A stretch of DNA of 64,000 nucleotides from Mesostigma viride (lineage: Eukaryota > Streptophyta > Mesostigmatophyceae > Mesostigmatales > Mesostigmataceae). The notes under the pieces were generated by a model. That model saw nothing but the letters and a program-made list of their open reading frames with translations, was not told the origin of the DNA and made no database searches. Positions 1 to 10,119 of this stretch are shown one piece after another. The DNA lies in NCBI GenBank assembly GCA_009746045.1, contig RPFO01000003.1:626767-690766 (forward strand). Direction: 5' to 3'. Position 1 is the first letter of the stretch, and each line of letters starts with the position of its first letter. The translations under genes were made by a program, and so were the position numbers.

Positions 1-568
1 GCTCGACCTCCGCGCGCTCGCCACCTGTCGCATCCTCGTCGGCCTACTGCTCGCGTACGAGTGCTGGACGTGGGCCGATGGCCTGGACCTGCTCTTTCAA
101 ACCAGTGGGCGGGGGGCCATCATGGCCCCCACTGACGTCCCTTTTGCTAGACCCCCCCCCGACGTCCGGCATAATCCTAGCACCTATCGTAATGCTGGCG
201 CCCACGACACCGCTCTCGCCTTGAACCACACTGCCGAGCGCGCTCTCCACTCCGTCGCCTTTTACCGCGGCCCGTACTGGTTCCAGGCGGCCCTCCTGGC
301 CATCCAGCTGCTAGCCGCCATCCTGCTCACGCTCGGCCTGCACACGCGCGCGGCTAGCGTCGCCTCCTTCCTACTCCACTGGGCCACCGTCGGGCGCGCC
401 CCTGCGGTGATGTGCGGCAGCCAACGCATCCTCCTCCTGCTGCTGCTGTGGACGATGTTCCTCCCCGTGGGCCTCCGGGGGTCCCTGGACGCGCTTCGAT
501 ACCCCGCGGCCGGCCGGGGGGGCTTCTCGCACGGAAGAGCATGCTGGGGTACCGCACAGCGCCCCTAG
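1..568 (+). CDS. HTTM-domain membrane protein, N-terminal part (gene starts before the window)
   Basis: The open frame uses codons from base 2 and starts mid-domain with LDLRALATCRILVGLLLAYE, which resembles the first helix of HTTM (vitamin K-dependent gamma-carboxylase-like) domains. Further hydrophobic segments follow (FQAALLAIQLLAAILLTLGL, then a Leu run before WTMFLPVGLRGSLDAL). The conserved W.MFLPLG..SLDA-type motif supports the family. This frame stops at 566-568, while the homology resumes in another frame by about 820. Either an intron lies in roughly 549-820 or the gene is frame-shifted; I could not fix the boundaries. The function of eukaryotic HTTM proteins outside true gamma-carboxylase is poorly known. 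The family call is by remembered motif pattern. Confidence 0.7.
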   Translation, partial: LDLRALATCRILVGLLLAYECWTWADGLDLLFQTSGRGAIMAPTDVPFARPPPDVRHNPSTYRNAGAHDTALALNHTAERALHSVAFYRGPYWFQAALLAIQLLAAILLTLGLHTRAASVASFLLHWATVGRAPAVMCGSQRILLLLLLWTMFLPVGLRGSLDALRYPAAGRGGFSHGRACWGTAQRP

Positions 569-680
569 TGGCCGCCCCCGGCGTGCTGACAGGGGGCCAG
601 GGGGGCACGATGGCGTCGGGAGGCCACATGGTGGGGGTGTCAACTCTGCTATCAGAGCCCCGCAGAACCCTGGCAACCCC

Positions 681-3236
681 TTGGTAGCCGCGCGGGGGGA
701 ACGCCCAGGGACGGGATCCCAACAACGATCGGGAGCAGGCACCCCGGGGCCTGGCAAACGTGCGGATGCTGGCACGGCTAGGGGCGATGGGAACAAAAAT
801 CGGGACGTAAAGGGGGACCATCTCCTTCGCCATGACTTGTGCTGGAGCGCGGCCACGGCCGGCATCACCCTGCAGGTGGCACTGGTCTACGTCCTCGTGG
901 TCACCCACCGGCTGCACCCTCGGTGGCTGCCCGAGTGGACCCTGCCTGAGCTCTCCGCCCTCTACTACGCGGTGGTCTATGGGCATGGCGTCCGGGCGGC
1001 GCCTGCTGAGTTATTGCTCGGGCTGCCCCGTGTTGTGCTCCAAGTCCTCACGGCAGGTGCCATGGTGGTGGAGATTGCGGCGCCGGTGCTTCTGCTGGCG
1101 ACGCGGGCGGACCGGTGGGCTCGGGTCTTCCCCGTTGCGCTCCTCATTTCGCTGCACGTGGGGGTTTTCGCAATCATGGCTCCGGGGAACCACCCGCAGG
1201 TGGGCATGATCGGCGCGGTGCTGCTGCTGCCGTCACCGTTTTGGGACTGGGCGGGCTGGCCACGGGGCCCTGTGGACGGTGGGTATGATGCGGGGGACGC
1301 TAGCACGGACGTGTGTGCAGGTGATGGCAGCACACGTGTGCCTCCGGGGGGAGCCAAACACTCGGGATGCAACCTTCATTCGCGGGCGCCGCTCGTCCTG
1401 TATGTGCGGGGGCCAGCAGGGCCAGGAATTAGCCCTGACGCGACAGGTGCTGAGGGCGCCACTCAGCCCTTGCCGCTGCTCCCGTGCCTTGTGGGCGCGG
1501 CCACGTGGGGCCGAGTCAGCCCCCGCTGGGCCATGGGCAGTAGCGACAGCTGCGCCGGGGTTTGTGCGGACGGCGCGGGAGAGCAGGTTGGCGGGCTTGC
1601 CGGAATTGAAGGATGCCATCATTCTGGCAATGTCACGCCACCAAGTCCTGGCAGTTATTGTGTGAAGGCGCGGAGGTCTGTGCATGACGCTCAAGCTCCC
1701 AGCATCCGTCACAGGCAGGCGAGCCTCGGCAATAAAGGCACGTCGGCCGGCACCTCGCAAGCATCGGGTGCGGCGCCAATGGACGGTCGTGGAACTGCAC
1801 AACCCAGCCCACATGCCAGCACCCACGCGCCACCTCGCGTGCCCACCCCTGCGTTGGGCTGGTGGCTTGCGGACGGTCAGGAGACACTGACGGGGCAGGC
1901 CGCGGCTAGGAAGGTGGCATCCCTGTTGCCTGGTGGGCGCCTCCTGCAGGTGTGCCCCAGGTGGCTGCACGGTCGGCTCGCGTTGTTTCTCGCTGTTGTG
2001 CTGGATTGGTCGACCATGTCCAGTCCGCAGCGAGGTGCAGGTGTTCAGCAACGCCGCCAGGGAGAGGTCCCAGGGAGCAGTGAGCTGCCAGGAAAGGTTT
2101 TGTCCGCAGTAGAACAGGGGGAGAAAGGCAGAAGGATCGCTGATGCATCGGGGGAGCAGACACCTGGCCCCCAGCGTGGGCGAATACAGCGGCTGGGTGT
2201 CTGGTGCCAGCATACCATGCGGCGGCTGGTGTCAGCGTTCACGTGGGTGTGGCTCGCCTACACCCTGCTTGAGGGTGCGGGCAACCTGGGGCTGATTCAC
2301 AAGGTGGACGGAGGCAAGCTGGGCCGCGTGCTAAATTTAGACCAGGATTTTTACATGTACAGCCCCCCTAGCCGGGCTGTGCGTTGGTTTGCGATCGTGG
2401 GTACTGTTCAGGTGGTAGGCGCGGGAGGAAGGAATGTGAGTGTCTCTGCAGCGGGGGACGTGTCTTTGCCGACGGGGAGCGATGATGTGAAGCCTCATGC
2501 AAGCTCGCTATCCAAGAATTCAGGTCAGCGTCCGTTGCAGCAGCTCCAGCATTTGCAGCTGCGGCAAGCGACGGCCAGTCGTCATGCACAATCGACGCCC
2601 GCGTGCCAGTGGGACGTGGATATTCTCAAGGTGCTGAAGGGTGCGCGCAAGAGCCTGCTCAGGGATGCCTGGTGTTCCGTGACTCGCTCATGTGGGCAAT
2701 ATGACCTTTACCCCGACACTCAAGTGTTTGCTGGCAATCGCTCCAGTGTGGCTAATGGCGACGCGTCAAGCGGCAGCCGTAAGGAAGCTGTGCAGGCCAG
2801 GGCATGTGAATCTATAATGTCGCACGCTGGGCCGCTTTGGCAGCCTGTGGCAGATAAGGCAGCGCTGTTTTCGGAGAACGTGGCTTGGACGCGGGAACTA
2901 TTCCGAAGCTTTTGGTGGGAGAGGTTGATCTTATTCATCTGGACGAACAAGGAGGTTTGGAAGCTGCCATCCCGCATGCATCACCTCGGGAGCAGCTTCT
3001 TCTGTAACCTCCCTGAACTTCTCCAGGGTCACCTGGGCAGCCCTGACATTGCCCCTGGCGAGCAGCTGGCAGTCACCCAGGTCGAGCTTGCATTCTTGAT
3101 TAGTCCTTCGTTGCCTCCGGCGTCGCCAAGAACCAGAGGGCCACCACGTATCATGTACAGGAAAATTGTAAATTGTGGTCAAACGATGGGCAATGCTCAG
3201 GCCAACTACTCCACCCAGAGACCGCACCGCGGTTAG
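681..3236 (+). CDS. HTTM-domain membrane protein, C-terminal part (851-codon open frame)
   Basis: This continues the HTTM protein. Residues about 50-190 contain LQVALVYVLVVTHRL, ALYYAVVYG and several transmembrane stretches, matching the second half of the membrane domain. Residues about 200-500 are low-complexity and unrecognised. Residues about 513-575 (FTWVWLAYTLLEG, then LNLDQDFYMYSPPSRAVRWF) match the conserved Q.W.MF.P..... W segment that follows the membrane helices in HTTM proteins. The C terminus (ELFRSFWWERLILFIW ... VTQVELAFLISPSLPP) fits the usual soluble tail. The frame is open for 2.5 kb without an intron, unlike UGGT next door. The ATG at 681 is probably not the true start, since the domain begins at base 1. 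The long insert could contain unrecognised in-frame introns. Confidence 0.65.
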   Translation: MVAARGERPGTGSQQRSGAGTPGPGKRADAGTARGDGNKNRDVKGDHLLRHDLCWSAATAGITLQVALVYVLVVTHRLHPRWLPEWTLPELSALYYAVVYGHGVRAAPAELLLGLPRVVLQVLTAGAMVVEIAAPVLLLATRADRWARVFPVALLISLHVGVFAIMAPGNHPQVGMIGAVLLLPSPFWDWAGWPRGPVDGGYDAGDASTDVCAGDGSTRVPPGGAKHSGCNLHSRAPLVLYVRGPAGPGISPDATGAEGATQPLPLLPCLVGAATWGRVSPRWAMGSSDSCAGVCADGAGEQVGGLAGIEGCHHSGNVTPPSPGSYCVKARRSVHDAQAPSIRHRQASLGNKGTSAGTSQASGAAPMDGRGTAQPSPHASTHAPPRVPTPALGWWLADGQETLTGQAAARKVASLLPGGRLLQVCPRWLHGRLALFLAVVLDWSTMSSPQRGAGVQQRRQGEVPGSSELPGKVLSAVEQGEKGRRIADASGEQTPGPQRGRIQRLGVWCQHTMRRLVSAFTWVWLAYTLLEGAGNLGLIHKVDGGKLGRVLNLDQDFYMYSPPSRAVRWFAIVGTVQVVGAGGRNVSVSAAGDVSLPTGSDDVKPHASSLSKNSGQRPLQQLQHLQLRQATASRHAQSTPACQWDVDILKVLKGARKSLLRDAWCSVTRSCGQYDLYPDTQVFAGNRSSVANGDASSGSRKEAVQARACESIMSHAGPLWQPVADKAALFSENVAWTRELFRSFWWERLILFIWTNKEVWKLPSRMHHLGSSFFCNLPELLQGHLGSPDIAPGEQLAVTQVELAFLISPSLPPASPRTRGPPRIMYRKIVNCGQTMGNAQANYSTQRPHRG

Positions 3237-3464
3237 CTGTTACCAAGCTGATGCTACTTAACTACTATTTATATATCCACATCTGCCCTTATGGTGATGT
3301 GGTTTGATAGCCACTCCATCCACAATGATTGTCCTTTAATGTGTGGTTGGACGCAGGACAGGTTGGCGAGCATGCATGTGCTGAGAACTATGTCTTGTTG
3401 ATTCATGGTATTCATCTACTTTTGCACGTGTCTAATTAATTAATCTACTTTTTATAGAGCTTAG
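3237..3464. other. 3' flank of the HTTM gene, nothing recognised
   Basis: AT-rich sequence between the HTTM stop codon and the first LINE fragment. No gene or clear repeat is seen. It probably holds the HTTM 3' untranslated region. Confidence 0.4.
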
Positions 3465-4170
3465 GATAGGTGGCAGGAAGTCATGAAGGAGACCACCCCC
3501 AAGTCAGTGGGGGCTCCGCGTGTGACCAAGTATGGCATTCACAGTGATTCGGGCCGTGGTGCCCACAACCCCGTAACTAGGTCTTAGATAGCTAGCTCCC
3601 TCCATCCCATTCCATCCCATCCCATCCCATTCCATCCCATCCCATCCCATCCCATCCCATCCCATCCCATCCCATCCCATCCCATCCCATCCCATCCCAT
3701 CCCATCCCATCCCATCCCATCCCATCCCATCCCATCCCATCCCATCCCATCCCATCCCATCCCATCCCATCCCATCCCATCCCATCCCATCCCATCCCAT
3801 CCCATCCCATCCCATCCCATCCCATCCCATCCCATCCCATCCCATCCCATCCCATCCCATCCCATCCCATCCCATCCCATCCCATCCCATCCCATCCCAT
3901 CCCATCCCATCCCATCCCATCCCATCCCATCCCATCCCATCCCATCCCATCCCATCCCATCCCATCCCATCCCATCCCATCCCATCCCATCCCATCCCAT
4001 CCCATCCCATCCCATCCCATCCCATCCCATCCCATCCCATCCCATCCCATCCCATCCCATCCCATCCCATCCCATCCCATCCCATCCCATCCCATTCCAT
4101 CCCATCCCACTCGACCGTACTGAGGACTTATGCTCACGTAACGCTGTTACGTGTTACTTTATTAATTAAC
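3465..4170 (+). mobile_element. LINE family A, 3'-end copy 1 with expanded pentamer array
   Basis: Bases 3465-3600 match 9895-10040, the end of the reverse-transcriptase ORF and 3' flank of the better-preserved copy (ATGAAGGAGACCACCCCCAA). Bases 4105-4170 match its terminal part (GAGGACTTATGCTCACGT, then TTAATTAA). Between them lies a roughly 500-bp CCCAT array where the full copy has only a short ATTCCATCCCAT-type seed. It is a 5'-truncated fragment with no coding capacity. Confidence 0.8.
3601..4105 (+). repeat. (CCCAT)n pentanucleotide array, about 95 copies
   Basis: Almost pure tandem CCCAT, with a few CCATT variants only at the two edges (3605-3631 and about 4092-4105). The period of 5 leaves all frames of the minus strand open, giving spurious MGWDG-repeat ORFs. 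The array lies inside the 3' region of a LINE copy. The purity of the core suggests recent slippage. Confidence 0.97.
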
Positions 4171-4251
4171 TATAGAGCTTCTAGACACCCATGTCGGGTT
4201 CTTATTAAGTGAGACAACAATTCCTGGACGCATGGCATTCCAACGTTGCAT

Positions 4252-4343
4252 GGTCTTCGCGTCTTTCCTCTCAGACAATTACTTCTAGTCCTTCCTGCAG
4301 GAAGGACAAGAAGTAGTTGTCTGAGAGGAAAGACGCGAAGACC
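4252..4343. repeat. Loopless near-perfect inverted repeat (46-nt arms)
   Basis: Left arm GGTCTTCGCGTCTTTCCTCT... is repeated inverted on the right with about two mismatches. The arms meet at the 6-bp palindrome CTGCAG (4295-4300), so there is no loop. It lies between two LINE fragments. It could be a foldback element, a hairpin RNA precursor or a rearrangement scar; nothing seen decides between them. Confidence 0.9.
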
Positions 4344-4529
4344 GCGGGAGCCGCGTGGCTATCTGTACGAAGACCTGCATGAAGGGAAACAGATGGTAGC
4401 AAGCAATAAAATGGTTTATAGAATAAACAAAAAAATGAAGAAAACGTACACACACACACACACACTGTTACAGCATGCAAGTAACAAACTGCGTACTTAT
4501 GCCGTAACTTCGATCGGCCTTACGTCCAC

Positions 4530-4730
4530 CCCCAAGTCAGTGGGGGCTCCGGTGTGACCAAGTATGGCCTTCACAGTGATTCGGGCCGTGGTGCCCATAT
4601 GTGCAACCCCGTAACTAGGTCTTAGATAGCTAGAGCTCCCCTCCCATCCCATTCCATCCCACTCTCGACTGTACTGAGGAATGCTCACGTAACGCTGTTA
4701 CGTGTAAGTTAATTACACGTCCGTTGGCTT
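4530..4730 (+). mobile_element. LINE family A, 3'-end copy 2
   Basis: Carries the same terminal segment as 3490-3600 plus 4105-4170 (CAGTGGGGGCTCCG, GATTCGGGCCGTGGTGCCC, a short CCCAT run, then GCTCACGTAACGCTGTTACG). It has only two or three pentamers, so it shows the unexpanded state next to the array copy. Confidence 0.8.
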
Positions 4731-4914
4731 TGCCTGAGCTTACGTGTAGTTAGGACTTTCAGACTGGATGTTACCCCGGCCGGTCCGGTGACGTGTCGCG
4801 GTTGTATGGTACTTTGAGTTGGTGCAGTCGCGCGGCGCTGCGTACTTTATATAGCCCAGTGATGTTCATATCATTTGTGTAGAACTGGTGGTCCTGCGTG
4901 GCTCTAGCTTGCAT

Positions 4915-5630
4915 GTATTAATTAATTAACTGCGTCACGTGAGCATAAGTCCTCAGTGGGAGGGGAACAAGGGATGGAATGGATGGTGTAAGCTATCTAG
5001 GTCCTAGTTACAGGGGTGTGGGCACCGCGGCCCGAATCGCTATGAATGCCATAAGCGGTCACACGCGGAGCCCCCACAGACTTGGGGGTGGTCTCCTTCA
5101 TCACTACTTGCCATCTATCCTTGCGTACCATCGATCTGCCTCCATATTACAGACAAACCAGGAGGCTGCCCAGGCGTGAGCCCGTCGCGTCTAGTGTAGC
5201 ACATGTCCATGCCGAGTCTATCACGAAAAAGTCCACGGGTGGCCAGCGGCCCTGCCGCGCGCGGCCTGGGGCACGCCAGGTGAGGACATATCGCCCAGGC
5301 CGGGCGGGTTTGGTGCCAGCTAGTCTATCTGATGTGTCTACCTGATCTGTGAGGGCCAGGTGCCTGGCTAGGCCCAGGCGCCTGTGCCTCAGTAATAATG
5401 TGGGAAACATAGGGCAAATCCGGCAGCGTACAAATCCTCACTGCTCATGTGCAAACCAAAGGGGATGTTAAGGGCCTTGCGCAGCATCTTGGTGACGTTG
5501 CCGTCGAGTCGTTGCTCCAGCTCCTGCGTCAGTGTCCAGGTCCCGGCGCCGTAGGTCAGGATCGTCAGAATGACGACCTTGAAGAGGTCACGCTTGACGA
5601 TCCGGGGTAGGGCTCTAGCTTGTATGCGAG
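4915..5630 (-). mobile_element. LINE family A, 3'-end copy 3, inverted
   Basis: Reverse complement of 9415-10115. It begins at 4915 with the TTAATTAA tail and the CACGTGAGCATAAGTCCTCA end. It then covers the last part of the reverse-transcriptase ORF (LPRIVKRDLFKVVILTILTYGA...) and breaks off near 5630. Substitutions and stop codons interrupt the ORF, so it is a 5'-truncated pseudogene copy. Confidence 0.85.
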
Positions 5631-6689
5631 GGTCGAAGTCGGGCCGGGCATGCATGAACGTTGGTGACCATTTATGCTTCGTCCTACTGCTTGTGAATTC
5701 ACTAGGCGTGTGTTGTGGATTTGTAACACATATTAGCTAGGGTCATGGCTTACTAGGGTGTTGCCCTCGGATTATGTTCTGAATTGATTTGGTTGATGGC
5801 ACATTTTGGTTATACGTATGTCAGCGCATTGAGATCTGAGTCGTCTCGTAGGTCTTTCGCATCTCAAGGTATAGCTGCTCATCCGGCTTGACTAGTTTAG
5901 GTTGTGGAACTCCTTGGTTATTAGGTAGAGGCCGAGGCAGCAAAGGAGAACCGCAGCGTAGCAATGGTTCCGGAGGTTATTAAGGTTTAGGGTATAGATT
6001 AGCGAGACACGACGACGATCCTCTGCACGACAATTACCATCAATGGGCAATTATCTTTCCGCGATCAGAATAACGAAGGCGATTTCGGCTACTTGCATGC
6101 CAGGTTACTAGTGATCGGGTCGCCGACGAGCTTGTAGAGTAGTAGGTGCTGCCTGCATTCCAGGACTGTCACCCCTCACAAGGGATTCGACCCGCTCACA
6201 GCGGGCGGACACCCTAACGTAGATAGCAAGCCTCCTTCCTACGCACTCACTGCGCATGTGTTTTACGACAGCTGATCTGTGTTAGTTAGGGATTCTTGGT
6301 TGTGGTTTGAGATTAGTGGAGGCAAAGTCCTAGCGTCTCCTTTCCTTCCACTTTTCGTGCCTTGCGTGCGTGCTAGATGCACTGCGTTCAGTTCCCTCCC
6401 CGGACAGAACCCTACTCCTGGTCGACATACGCTGATGTGAAATGGCGCGCTGGAATCATCGTGCAGCATCCTTCTTCCAATCGGTTTGATTCATCAGATC
6501 CTGGGTCATCTACTCCTGCTTCTACTACTGTACTGTTCTGGATGATTCACAAGACCTTTCAAACTTGTAAGTTACCATGAGTCAACGTCGGCCATATCAC
6601 GCGGCCTCTCATTCTACAAGTGACCCTAGCTTAGCTAAATATCACGTTGTTATTTCTCCTCGTTGGGCTTCCGTTTTCTTATCCTTGGC
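5631..6689. other. Spacer between LINE copies, nothing recognised
   Basis: Moderately AT-rich sequence with only short chance ORFs on either strand. No repeat structure or coding pattern was recognised. Confidence 0.4.
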
Positions 6690-7290
6690 TGATTAATTAA
6701 TAGACACGTGACTGCATCACGTGAGCATAACTCAGTTGTCTCCTTGATAACTCAGTGCCAGGAGGGGAACATGGGATGGAATGGATGATCTAAGCTATCT
6801 AGGTCCTAGTCACTGGGTTGTGGGCACCACGGCCCGAATCGCCATGAATTAATGCCATACGCGGTCATGTGCGGAGCCCCCACAGACTTGGGGGTGGTCT
6901 CCTTCATCACTACTTGCCATCTATCCTAATTGCCTCCATATTACAGACAAACCAGGAGGCTGCCCGGGTGTGAGCCCGTCTCGTCTAGGGTAGCACATGT
7001 CCATGCCTAGTCTACTCATGCACGGAAAGTCCACGGGTGGCGGCCCTGCCGCGCGCAGCCTGGGGCACGCCAGATGAGGACATAACGTCCAGGCTAGCTG
7101 GGCGGGCTTGGTGCCAGCCGTATTCTATCTGAGGTGTCTACCTGATCTGTGCGGGCCAGGTGCCCGGCTACCCCCAGGCGCCTGTGCCTAAGAAATTGTG
7201 GGAAACATAGGGCAAATCAGCGTACAAATCCTCATTACTATTGTGCAAACCAAAGGGGATGTTCAGGGGCTTTGTGGGGGGGGAGGTGTT
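6690..7290 (-). mobile_element. LINE family A, 3'-end copy 4, inverted
   Basis: A second inverted copy of the family end. It starts with the TTAATTAATAGACACGTGAC tail and runs through the ATGGGATGGAATGGATG segment and CCACAGACTTGGGGGTGG to the sequence encoding LNIPFGLH (about 7225-7265). It is shorter and more diverged than copy 3. Confidence 0.8.
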
Positions 7291-8048
7291 ACGTCGGGTA
7301 ACTTTTGTTGTGTTACGGACGCAGTAAATTAGGTCCTTCGTTGCCTCAGCCATTCCAAAACAGTCCGTTGACTTAATTCCTAGGCTTACGTGTAGTTAGG
7401 ACCTTTTGACCGGTTGTTACCGGGCCTTGTGACGTGGCAACTGTACAGTACTGTGGGTCGGTGCAGTCGCGCCGCGATGCGTACTTTAGTAGTGGTCTTT
7501 ATCATCCTCCGTGTGGATCTTGTGGACATGCGTTGTTCTTGTAGGCGAGGGTCGATGTCGGCCCGAGCATACACGCATGTCGGCGGTAATTTATGCAGCC
7601 GTTGTCCTCTGTGATTTCAACTTGGCAAGCTGCGTGTGTTATGATTTAATACTCGTGCTGGGTTCGTAATTTAAAGTTTGTTTCCTCGGTTTGTCTAAGG
7701 TTGAGTTAGTTGATGGCTGGTAACAGATTGACTCACAAACATGCATTGAGAAATAGTAGTCAGTCGGTAGTTGCTAGGTTGTTTGCCTTCGGGGAAAATT
7801 CATCATCTACGTTAGTTAGCCTCGGTCAGATTAGGCAAGGCACTCCGTGGCCTGGACGAGGTGCTGGACGTGGTGTTCGTAGGCTAAGTCGTAACACCGC
7901 CGTCAGCCATGGCTATCTCGTGGCTTGTGTGATTGAGTCAGGGTAAAATTGGCTCTTTTTGTCAAATTGTCAAATTGTCGGAGGGCGGGGGCCGAGATTA
8001 ATTAAGAGGTACCTTGAAATTAAATAAGAGGCATGACTCTATCGAGAT
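7291..8048. other. Spacer, nothing firmly recognised
   Basis: Contains a short segment (about 7385-7570) resembling 4740-4900 (TACGTGTAGTTAGGAC, GGTGCAGTCGCG), a low-copy repeat of unknown nature that accompanies the LINE fragments. A TGAGTCAGGGTAAAATTGG word near 7932 recurs near 10597. No gene is seen. Confidence 0.4.
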
Positions 8049-8507
8049 ATATGAAACAGTTGGCGGCGGACCGGTCTACTACAGCCGAAAATGCACTTTT
8101 CGGAAAATTATTTAAATTTTGGCTTAGATGACGTTTGGTTTTGACCCGTAATTCCGGAAATCGGACATCTTTGGGCACTTTAGAGGCTGATCCTGAATGC
8201 TCTCATCGAGATCTATCGATTGCGCTACTTATACTTGAGATTGGACCCCCCCTCATGCCCCCCTGTCCAACTATACCCATTCTTTACTTACGGCTTGGTT
8301 GGCGTCAATGATTGACGTCAGAGCCATTTTCACCAGTTTTGTAACCGTAGTCACACTTTACCGTAATGTACTATTATGTACCTAAGGTATGATCTGAAAT
8401 CCTCTCGGCGAGATCTATCGATTGCGCTACTTCAAGTTTTATTCGGGGTCGATCTACGTGACCGGGTCTACCACGAGTAGACCGGTCCGCCGCCAACTGT
8501 TTCATAT
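8049..8507. mobile_element. Candidate MITE with 32-bp perfect terminal inverted repeats
   Basis: The 32 bases at 8049-8080 (ATATGAAACAGTTGGCGGCG...) are the exact reverse complement of 8476-8507. The 459-bp interval has no coding capacity. Inside it a 23-nt word CGAGATCTATCGATTGCGCT(ACT) occurs twice, near 8206 and 8411. I see no unambiguous target-site duplication, so the superfamily is open. Confidence 0.75.
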
Positions 8508-8557
8508 GTTCGGACGCGAATTTGTATTGGCGTGAATTTGTAGTATTGTACGACAAC

Positions 8558-8569
8558 ATGTCAAGGGTG
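8558..8569. repeat. Left target-site duplication of a LINE insertion (12 bp)
   Basis: ATGTCAAGGGTG here recurs exactly at 10120-10131, directly after the TTAA-rich tail of the LINE copy. This is the expected signature of target-primed reverse transcription. Confidence 0.8.
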
Positions 8570-10026
8570 TGTGCATCCAGAGCGCCGCACTTAAGTTGTT
8601 CATGCGCATGATCCTCAACCGCCTTCGTTCTGCTCTCGACTGTCACCTTGGGAAAAGTCAAATGGGCTTCCGTCCTGGGCGCAACACTGTCATGGCCATC
8701 TTCGTCGCGCGTCGCCTCTTCGAGGAAATCGCTTTCCTGCAACCTGGTGAGTTTCCCGCAATCTTGATCTTCGTCGACTTCATCAAGGCTTTTGATTCTG
8801 TCCTCTGGGACGCTCTATGGGCTGTACTTGCTCGCGCTCGCGTCCCCACTCCCCTGATTACCGTCATCCGCACGCTGTATGAGGGGTCGACCACTTCGGT
8901 GCGCACTCAACACGGCATTACCCCACCATGCCCACTGCAGACCGGCGTCTGGCAGGGTTGCGTCCTGTCGCCGTACCTGTTTATTATTGTAGTGGATTAT
9001 GTTATGCGCCAGGCACGTGCTCGCTTTGCTAGCATTGCAGGCCGTGCCCCTGGCCTGGCGATCACGAACGAGCTTGGGGAAGGGGGGCCGACTAACAAGC
9101 AGAATTTACTAGCTGACCTCATTTATGCCGACGACATCACGCTCATCGAGAAGCCGGAGTCTGCCCAACTTTGGCTGGACTGCCTGGCGCTCGAGGCTCG
9201 GGCGGTTGGTCTAGAAATCAGCCCCAAAACGGAGGCCCTGGCCCTCGGCATGGCAGGGCCCCCACCCACACTCCGCCTCTTAGACGATGCGGAGGTCAAC
9301 TACCCTCCTTCAGGCCGCTTCAAGCTGCTCGGCAGTTGGCTTCCCGACTGCGAGGACGACATGACGACACGAATCGGCATGGCGTGGGCGCACCTCCATG
9401 ACCACCGCCGCTGGTGGAGCAACCCCGCCCTACCCCGGATCGTCAAGCGTGACCTCTTCAAGGTCGTCATTCTGACGATCCTGACCTACGGCGCCGAGAC
9501 GTGGGCACTGACGCAGGAGCTGGAGCAACGACTCGACGGCGCCGTCACCAAGATGCTGCGCCAGGCCCTTAACATCCCCTTTGGTTTGCACATTAGTAAT
9601 GAGGATTTGTACGCTGATTTGCCCTATGTTTCCCACATTATTAGGCACAGGCGCCTGGGCCTAGCCGGGCACCTGGCCCGCACAGATCAGGTAGATACAT
9701 CAGATAGACTAGCTGGCACCATGCCCGCCCAGCCTGGGCGATATGTCCTCACCTGGCGTGCCCCCGGCCGCGCCCGGCAGGGCCGCCACCCGTGGACTTT
9801 TCGTGATAGACTCGGCATGGACATGTGCTACACTAGACGTGACGGGCTCACCCCCGGGCAGCCTCCTGGTTTGTCTGTAATATGGAGGCAGATGGTGCGC
9901 AAGGATAGATGGCAAGTAGTGATGAAGGAGACCACCCCCAAGCCTGTGGGGGCTCCGCGTGTGACCAAGTATGGCATTCATAGCGATTCGGGCCGCGGTG
10001 CCCACACCCCTGTAACTAGGACCTAG
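8570..10026 (+). pseudogene. LINE reverse transcriptase, C-terminal two thirds
   Basis: Open frame without a native start; the first codons come from the truncation point. Visible RT blocks in order are KSQMGFRPGRNT, VDFIKAFDSVLW (motif A, catalytic Asp), TGVWQGCVLSPYLF (motif B) and IYADDITLI (motif C, YADD). These are followed by KTEALALG, KLLGSWL and ILTYGAETWAL, typical of the thumb and C-terminal region of LINE reverse transcriptases. The last part (RRLGLAGHLARTDQVDTSDR) is also preserved in several other fragments in the window. The missing N terminus and absence of an endonuclease make it a fragment. Confidence 0.92.
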
Positions 10027-10119
10027 ATAGCTTATACCATCCATTCCATCCCATGTTCCCCTCCCACTGAGGACTTATGCTCACGTGACGCAGTCACGTG
10101 TCTATTAATTAATTAATTA
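8570..10119 (+). mobile_element. LINE family A, best-preserved copy, 5'-truncated
   Basis: Bounded by the 12-bp duplication at 8558-8569 and 10120-10131. It contains most of a reverse-transcriptase domain, the C-terminal region, a short 3' untranslated part and a TTAATTAATTAATTAA tail. The endonuclease and RT N terminus are missing, so this copy cannot move by itself. The ORF is intact from the truncation to its stop, so the insertion may be fairly recent. Confidence 0.88.

Noticed and set aside
3504-4137. Three long minus-strand ORFs encoding MGWDG repeats
   Set aside because: They are translations of the CCCAT array in its open frames; no start context or unique sequence.
8569-10026. Treating the 485-codon RT frame as a complete gene starting at 8569
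   Set aside because: The start would be a GTG inside the target duplication; the element is 5'-truncated there.
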